NCBI RefSeq assembly: GCF_900683735.1
Contig: NZ_LR215979.1
Span: 3,472,001-3,536,000 of the forward strand
DNA: 64,000 bases
Source: Fusobacterium ulcerans ATCC 49185
Lineage (GTDB): Bacteria > Fusobacteriota > Fusobacteriia > Fusobacteriales > Fusobacteriaceae
Direction: 5' to 3'
A program made the translations under genes and the position numbers. Below, piece by piece: positions 62,557 to 64,000 of the stretch (its first letter is position 1; every line of letters begins with the position of its first letter). The notes beneath the pieces were generated by a model, which was not told the DNA's origin, searched no databases, and was given only the letters and a program-made list of their open reading frames with translations.

Positions 62557-64000
62557 CTATCTTAAGAGAAGAGAAATAAAATCTTCTTTGAATAAAAAAT
62601 CTTTTTTCTGTGAAAATTCTTCTAAAGACTTTTTGATTATTTCAATACCTCTTATTATTTCTTCTTTTGTTACAGCAGCAAAACTTAAACGAATATGGTC
62701 ATTTTCCTGTTCATCATTTATATAAAATACAGAGTCAGGAAGAATAGAAACATGTCTTTCTTTTAACACATTATAGAATACATTAGAATTAAGCCCTTTT
62801 GGCAGTTTTATCCATATATAGAATCCCCCATTGGGAATATATGGAAGTTCTATTTCTTTTATTTCTTTCAAAAGAGATAAAGTGAGTTCATATTTTTCTT
62901 TAAATACTTCTCTTAACTTTTCTATGTGAGGTTCTAAATATCCTCTTTTGATAAAAAGATGAAGAGCCAGCTGCAGAAGACCTGCAGAAGATATATCAGC
63001 AGAAAATTTTGCAGCAATAATATCAGAAATTAAGTTAGTAGGAACAATCATATATCCAAGTCTTAATCCAGGCATTATGAGCTTTGAAAAAGAATTTATA
63101 TATATAACTTTATTTTTTCTGTCCATAGTTTTTAAAGGAGTAGTAATATTGTTGTAATAATAGAGATGAGAATGACAGTCATCTTCTATAATAGTGAAAT
63201 TATATTTTTCTGAAAGTTCTAGTATTTTTTTCTTCTTTTCTGTTGACCATGAAATTCCAGTTGGACTTTCAAAATTTATCATAGTATAAATAAAATCTAC
63301 TTTATTTTTTTGTAGAATTTTTTCTAACTCTTCAATATTTATCCCATCTTCTTCTAAAGGAACACTTATCATTTTAGCTATTTCAGAAAAAGTGTTTATA
63401 GCCCCATAATATGTGGGAGTTGCAGCTACCATTGTAGTAGTTTTTCTTTTTAGAATGATTTTTTTTATAAGATCCAATGCTTGTTGGGAACCTGAAACTA
63501 TTTGAATATTATTTGGAGATGTATAAATATTACTGTTTTTAAGTTTTTCAGCTATTGTTTCTCTTAATTCTAAAAGTCCCTGTGTATTAAAATAATTGAA
63601 AGCTTTTTCTCCATAATTATTAAATATATCATTTATGAGTTCCTGAAAAATAGAAACAGGATAAAGATCAGCAGCAGGAGTAGCGCTTGCAAAATTTATA
63701 TCTTTATTTATTATTGCAAAATTATTTATGACAGGTTTTTGAGTATTTGAGATAAGTTTATTTTTTTCTTTGACAAAACATCCTTTTCCAGAAAGCTTAA
63801 AGATATAGTTATTCTTCTCTAAAAGGTCATAAGCTTTCAATACAGTAAGTGTATTTATATCAAATTTAATAGCTATCTGCCTGATAGAAGGGAGCTTTTC
63901 ATTAGGAAGAGCTTCACCAGTTTCTATCATATTTTTTATAGAGTCATACAACTGCAAGTAAATTTTATGAGGTGAATCTTTGTAGATTAAAAAATTAAGT
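62557..64000 (-). CDS. MocR-family regulator (GntR HTH fused to aminotransferase-like domain), 5' end off the window
   Basis: The frame is open to the right edge with no stop, so the gene starts beyond base 64000; 480 codons are visible. The visible N-terminus is the GntR winged helix (YLQLYDSIKNMIETGEALPNEKLPSIRQIAIKF and NYIFKLSGKGCFV). From about residue 100 a fold-type I aminotransferase domain follows, with INSFSKLIMPGLRLGYMIVP holding the PLP lysine and HIRLSFAAV near the end. MocR proteins sense amino acids or PLP-related compounds (GabR, PdxR). A TTG at 63957 could be read as a start but would cut into the conserved helix. The ligand is unknown. Confidence 0.9.
   Translation of the reverse strand, partial: LNFLIYKDSPHKIYLQLYDSIKNMIETGEALPNEKLPSIRQIAIKFDINTLTVLKAYDLLEKNNYIFKLSGKGCFVKEKNKLISNTQKPVINNFAIINKDINFASATPAADLYPVSIFQELINDIFNNYGEKAFNYFNTQGLLELRETIAEKLKNSNIYTSPNNIQIVSGSQQALDLIKKIILKRKTTTMVAATPTYYGAINTFSEIAKMISVPLEEDGINIEELEKILQKNKVDFIYTMINFESPTGISWSTEKKKKILELSEKYNFTIIEDDCHSHLYYYNNITTPLKTMDRKNKVIYINSFSKLIMPGLRLGYMIVPTNLISDIIAAKFSADISSAGLLQLALHLFIKRGYLEPHIEKLREVFKEKYELTLSLLKEIKEIELPYIPNGGFYIWIKLPKGLNSNVFYNVLKERHVSILPDSVFYINDEQENDHIRLSFAAVTKEEIIRGIEIIKKSLEEFSQKKDFLFKEDFISLLLR

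Overview
This is a low-GC (roughly 30 %), gene-dense bacterial chromosome segment. Its style and gene content point to the genus Fusobacterium, probably the varium/ulcerans/mortiferum group. The supporting content is amino-acid and oligopeptide uptake, a type III glutamine synthetase, a CtlX-type citrulline hydrolase, a hrcA-grpE-dnaK heat-shock operon under CIRCE, lipoproteins and Na+-coupled transporters. The genus is an inference from style and content, not from a marker gene. I saw no rRNA, tRNA, CRISPR array, insertion sequence or prophage.

Layout. 1-4.9 kb: the tail of a Na+:alanine symporter with a DeoR regulator, cutC (minus), an acetamidase/formamidase, a VOC/glyoxalase gene broken by what looks like a 25-nt deletion, and a CGGC-domain protein. 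5.0-8.5 kb: a TPP riboswitch with its own terminator, then ykoF-E-D-C, an ECF-type thiamine/HMP uptake operon. 8.6-11 kb: a MerR regulator, a DUF554 membrane protein and a VbhA-Fic toxin-antitoxin pair. 11-14.3 kb (minus): an operon for an amino-acid-binding lipoprotein, an iron-dependent alcohol dehydrogenase and an aminotransferase. A clear promoter, a 24-codon leader peptide and an intrinsic terminator precede it, the layout of an attenuator. 14.6-19.3 kb: a five-gene peptide/nickel-class ABC importer.

19.4-26.2 kb: an SPL-like radical SAM protein; an M20 amidohydrolase and a YfcC carrier transcribed from a well-matched sigma-54 promoter; next to them, divergently, a sigma-54 activator and an Asp/Glu racemase. 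These four genes look like one regulon for an amino acid or acylated amino acid. 26.2-31.3 kb: a MORN/YwqK-repeat lipoprotein, glutathione peroxidase, a DUF2628 protein, a secreted VWA protein, CtlX and a decayed membrane-protein gene. 31.4-39.8 kb: promoter and CIRCE, hrcA-grpE-dnaK, ogt, an aldose-1-epimerase-like gene, dnaJ, yajC, a cell-wall amidase and a GerMN-domain protein.

40.1-49.4 kb: a carbohydrate locus with two GntR/UTRA regulators, a Na+:solute symporter, a sulfatase without a signal peptide, a ROK kinase, an AgaS-like SIS protein, a class II tagatose/fructose-bisphosphate aldolase and a PfkB kinase. Together these encode almost a full route from an imported sulfated (amino)sugar to triose phosphates. 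This is the most interesting metabolic system in the window. 49.4-64 kb: a 1266-residue PAS/GGDEF/EAL protein, yqeK, rnr, an aldo/keto reductase, an NhaC-family antiporter paired with a second M20 amidohydrolase, type III glutamine synthetase and a MocR-type regulator cut by the right edge.
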